This document shows, piece after piece, positions 60,398 to 64,000 of a stretch of DNA of 64,000 bases. The stretch comes from Prunus persica (Eukaryota; Streptophyta; Magnoliopsida; Rosales; Rosaceae). Within the stretch, counting starts at the first letter, position 1. Every line of letters begins with the position of its first letter. The position numbers and the translations under genes are program-made. The notes under the pieces were generated by a model. The model was not told where the DNA came from and ran no database searches. It saw nothing but the letters and a program-made list of their open reading frames with translations. The stretch is taken from positions 15,911,248-15,975,247 of the forward strand of contig NC_034010.1 in assembly GCF_000346465.2 (NCBI RefSeq). Direction: 5' to 3'.

Positions 60398-63300
60398 ATG
60401 GATAAGTCATGGATGCACTCGGATAGAAGATCGAAGGCATATGAGTTTGGGGTGGAAGCATTTTTGAACTTTGCTGTAGAAAATCTTCTAACTACAACAC
60501 ATATCCGTTGTCCATGTGTTAAATATGTTAATTTGAAGTTGTTTGGGGTTGGAATTATAAGGGATCACTTATACTTTAATGGAATTGACCAAAGCTATAA
60601 GAATTGGACATTTCACGGAGAACCTTGGGAAGCAACTACTAATGCTAGTAGAAATGTTGAAGAAGATGATGGCCATAGTAGGTACAGTTTTGTGTCTGAA
60701 GAAATTGATATGGATGATAATGATTTTGGTGATTTTGGTTCCGATCCGTATGAGTTTGCCAATGTGATTGGGGATGGAGATCAACCAGTGTACCCTGGTT
60801 GTAGAAAGTACACGAAGTTATCGGCATTAGTGAAGTTGTATAATTTGAAGGCAAAACATGGGATGAGTGATGTCTGTTTTACAGAATTATTGATACTTCA
60901 AGGCGATTTGCTTCCAGAAGGAAATACAATACCAACCTCTATGTATGAGGCTAAAAAGACTTTGTGTGCATTGGGGCTGAGTTATGAGAAAATGCACGCA
61001 TGCCCCAATGATTGCATCTTGTATAGGAAGGAGTATGAGGATTCAACTAATTGTCCTACTTGTGGTATCTCAAGGTGGAAGGAAGGCAAAGATTCAATCT
61101 TGAAAGAGGGTGTGCCAGCGAAGGTGGTGTGGTATTTTCCTCCAATTCCAAGGTTTAAAAGGATGTTTCAATCACATGAGACAGCTAAGAGTTTGACTTG
61201 GCATGCTGCTAGAAAATCAATTGACGGTCAGATGTCTCATCCGGCGGATTCCCCGTCTTGGAAACTTCTTGATGATAAATGGCCTGAGTTTGGTAATGAG
61301 CCGAGAAACTTGAGATTGGCTCTTTCATCTGATGGATTCAATCCCCACAGTTCTCTAAGTAGCAGATATAGTTGTTGGCCGGTTGTCTTAGTTACATATA
61401 ATCTCCCTCCATGGCTGTGCATGAAACGAAAGTTCATGATGTTAACCTTATTGATTTCCGGTCCTAAACAACCCGGAAATGATATAGACGTCTACTTGGA
61501 GCCTTTGATTGATGATTTAAAATCTTTGTGGGATGGGATTAGAGGAGTGTATGATGCACATAATGAAGAATACTTTACACTCAGAGCTGCATTAATGTGG
61601 ACAATTAATGATTTCCCCGCCTATGGAAACTTATCTGGTTGTGTTGTTAAAGGATATAAAGCTTGTCCAATATGCGGCGATGATACACCTAGTCACAGGT
61701 TGAAAAATGGCCACAAAATTTGTTACATTGGGCATAGAAAATGGTTACCAATCAATCATCCATATAGGAGGCAACGTGCAGCTTTTAATGGGAAACCTGA
61801 ATATGGCATACCTCCCGAGCCATTAACTGGAGAAGAAGTACTGCATATGGTTGAAAATGGTGACAGAGTTTGTTGGAAGAAGAAATCAATATTCTTTGAT
61901 CTCGAGTATTGGAAATACCTTCCTGTGAGGCATGCCCTAGATGTTATGCACATTGAGAAGAATGTTTGCGATAGTATTATTGGTACATTGCTGGAGATCC
62001 CTGGAAAAAATAAAGATGGGATTGCTGCTCGATTAGATTTATTGAACATGGGGGTCAAAACTGATTTGCAACTCGAGTATGGAGAAAGACGTACTCGTTT
62101 GCCTCCTGGGCCTTGGAATTTATCAAGAGCAGAGAAGAGAGAGGTTTGCAATTCTTTCTATGGTATGAAGGTCCCTGAAGGTTATTCTTCAAATATTAAA
62201 AATCTTGTATCTTTACAAGATTCAAGACTTCTTGGCCTTAAATCACATGATTGTCATACCTTAATGCAACAATTGCTCCCTGTGGCAATTCGTTCTGTTT
62301 TGGAGAAGCCTGCAAGGTATGCAATAACTCGTTTGTGCTTCTTCTTCAATGCTATATGTGCAAAGACTGTTGATGTTTCCAAGCTAGATAAGTTGGAAGA
62401 AGATGTAGTAGTTACTCTGTGTTTGCTTGAGAAGTACTTTCCCCCTTCATTCTTTGATATCATGGTTCATCTAGTAGTACATCTTGTCAGAGAAGTTCGT
62501 CTATGTGGGCCAGTATATTTTAGGTGGATGTATCCGTTTGAAAGATATATGAAAGTGCTGAAGGGGTATGTTCAGAATCGTACTCGTCCCGAAGGTTGCG
62601 TTGCTGAGCGGTATATAGCTGAAGAAGGGGTAGAGTTTTGTACTCAGCATTTATCTGATGTTAGTACAGTTGGAGTGCCTTCAAGCCAAAAGATGGGACT
62701 TTCAAAGCCATTATCAGGTTGCACAGTGAGCGTAGTTGATCAGGACCTGTTGAATCAAGCACATCTATATGTCTTGGAGAATACGGAGGAAGTCCTACCT
62801 TATATCGAGTACGTATGAGTTTTATTCTTTAACTTATTGATTTTAAATTATTTCTTATGTTTATCTTCTATATTTGGGACCGTAATGCTTGAATTTTTCG
62901 TGTCATGTAGGCAACATATGATCCACATCAAGACTGCTTATCCAAAATTTAGAAAGAGAACAAAGTGGCTGCAGGATAAGCACAATAGCACTTTCATTCA
63001 ATGGCTACGCTTCAAGGTATATGTTGTTGAATAACATATTTCTCTTTTAATTTTCTTCTTATTTCTATGTTAGATTGAATTAAGATATATGATTAATTTG
63101 CAGGTTCAAAGTGAACTTGAGGAAGACAATCATGGCGTATCAGAAAATTTAAGGTGGCTAGCAGCTGGTCCAAACATGCCAGTGCCATTATATAGGAGCT
63201 ATCTTATTAAAGGTATTAAATTCAATATCAAGGCACAAGATGATGTGCGGACAACTCAAAATAGTGGAGTTTATTTACTTGCACATACCATGCAAGTTGC

Positions 63301-63748
63301 TAGTGCCAAGGATAAAAACCCAATTCTCTCAAATATGGGTTTCTATGGTGTCATTCAAGAAATTTGGGACCTTGACTACCAAAAGTTTACAATCCCAGTC
63401 TTTAGGTGTGATTGGATAGATAGTTCTAGTCTTGTAGTCGACGAACTTGGATTTACCCTTGTAGATTTGAGTAAAATTGGACATAGGAATGACCAATTTG
63501 TTTTGGCTTCTCAAGTCAAACAAATATTTTTTGTTGACAACCCGATGCATCGTGGTTGGTCGGTAGTGTTATCAATGCCTAATAGAGAATATAATGATGT
63601 TATTGGTGATGAAGTCTTAGGTGATGTGATAATTGAGTGTGAGCCATTTACTAGAGGGATGCCAAATGTTGACACATTTGATGAACTGGTGGGTGAGTTA
63701 GGCGGTCAAAATATTCGAGATGGGTGTGAAGATATATGGATTGAATGA
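60398..63748 (+). CDS. CACTA (En/Spm) TNP2-type transposase
   Basis: Three exons, 60398-62808, 62911-63016 and 63104-63748, join in frame with GT/AG borders to give 1053 residues with no internal stop. The open frame runs 9 nt upstream of the ATG through a GTG, so ATG 60398 is the first Met. Order: transposase-associated domain (DKSWMHSDRRSKAY ... CPCVKYVN, residues 1-55); zinc-ribbon-like CPTCG (near 217); TNP2/Transposase_21 core with LALSSDGFNPH (near 310), PGNDIDVYLEPL and ALDVMHIEKNVCDS, which supply the acidic residues expected of the DDE-type active site; DUF4218-type region (FFNAICAKT ... LVREVRLCGPVYFRWMYPFERYM); C-terminal DUF4216-type region in exon 3 (GFYGVIQEIWDLDYQKF). It binds and cuts the transposon ends in the nucleus (family knowledge). 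It appears intact and, if expressed, could mobilise this and related elements. Confidence 0.92.
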
Positions 63749-64000
63749 TGCTTATGTAATTGGCAGTGTATGACATTAATTTTGTAATATATTGTAATGT
63801 GATTTCTTCACTTTCTACGTTCAAATAAAACACGACGTTATTGTGAACCAGTTATTCAGCATATTTACCGACGTCTTAAAGCAACGTAACAATGAAGAAC
63901 CACGACGCTATTGTGAAGCAATTATTCAGGATATCACGTCGGGGAAGGATTAAGAACCGCCATGTAATTCAAAATAACACGACTCCAATCCCATAATACC
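63749..64000. repeat. 3' flank of the transposase with CGACG motifs; element continues past the window
   Basis: From about 63828 the motifs ACACGACGTT, CCGACGTCTT, CCACGACGCT and CACGTCGGGG return, consistent with entering the 3' subterminal region. A short direct repeat (CACGACG(T/C)TATTGTGAA near 63831 and 63902) is present. No CACTA terminus is seen before the window ends. Confidence 0.6.

Noticed and set aside
60569..62463. Minus-strand and alternative-frame ORFs within the transposase
   Set aside because: They are shadows of the 1053-residue transposase, which has a full set of family motifs.

Overview
This is intron-rich, AT-rich plant nuclear DNA from a eudicot. The repeats (a Cassandra TRIM with its 5S-like core, a 125-bp-LTR TRIM, solo LTRs beginning TGTAACACCCC) and the LRK10-like receptor kinase would fit a woody Rosaceae species such as Prunus, but that assignment is inference. 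Most of the window is transposable elements nested in one another. Only one ordinary host gene looks intact: a GUB_WAK/LRK10L-type receptor kinase at 5561-7689. Two other host genes are present as broken copies on the minus strand: a plastid 3-oxoacyl-ACP reductase (25201-29896) and a SURP/RS/CCCH-type RNA-binding protein (about 43750-49827).

Layout. 1-11700: receptor-kinase locus. Its upstream region occurs four times (A 165-715, B 4612-5560, C 8305-8655, D 10735-11700), and two copies of a Copia 3' end/LTR (735-4572 and 9340-10704) are duplicated with it. The first LTR is interrupted by about 2.4 kb carrying a NAM-associated-domain ORF and a tRNA-like SINE head. 11700-15590: gene-poor, with one fold-back element. 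15591-21533: a composite Copia element with a perfect 5-bp target-site duplication (TSD). Inside are a six-LTR TRIM array joined at the primer-binding site, an inverted pol segment and a second pol segment in direct orientation. 21864-22833: a non-autonomous hAT-like element. 25201-29896: the reductase pseudogene, with a solo LTR 8 nt inside one splice donor and a TRIM in another intron. 30507-43359: a CACTA element (TSD TAT) containing two solo LTRs of one family, one of which contains a PIF/Harbinger element. 43750-49827: the SURP/CCCH pseudogene, split by a very young gag-only Copia (identical 244-bp LTRs) and a 100-N assembly gap. 52014-53010: one end of another CACTA-like element. 53339-54312: a Cassandra tandem. 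54356-64000: a third CACTA-type element, running off the window, with a Ulp1/C48-peptidase-domain gene and a 1053-residue TNP2-type transposase. Its introns and spacers are packed with CGTCG motifs.

The genes do not form a pathway. What the window records best is insertion order: CACTA, then solo LTR, then Harbinger; host gene, then Copia; CACTA ORF, then Cassandra. Perfect or near-perfect TSDs were read directly for the composite Copia (AATGG), three solo LTRs (ATTCT, AAAAT, CATGT), the CACTA (TAT), the Harbinger (TAC) and the hAT-like element (7 of 8 bases). Exon coordinates were placed by eye from splice consensus and frame continuity; no alignment or database search was run.
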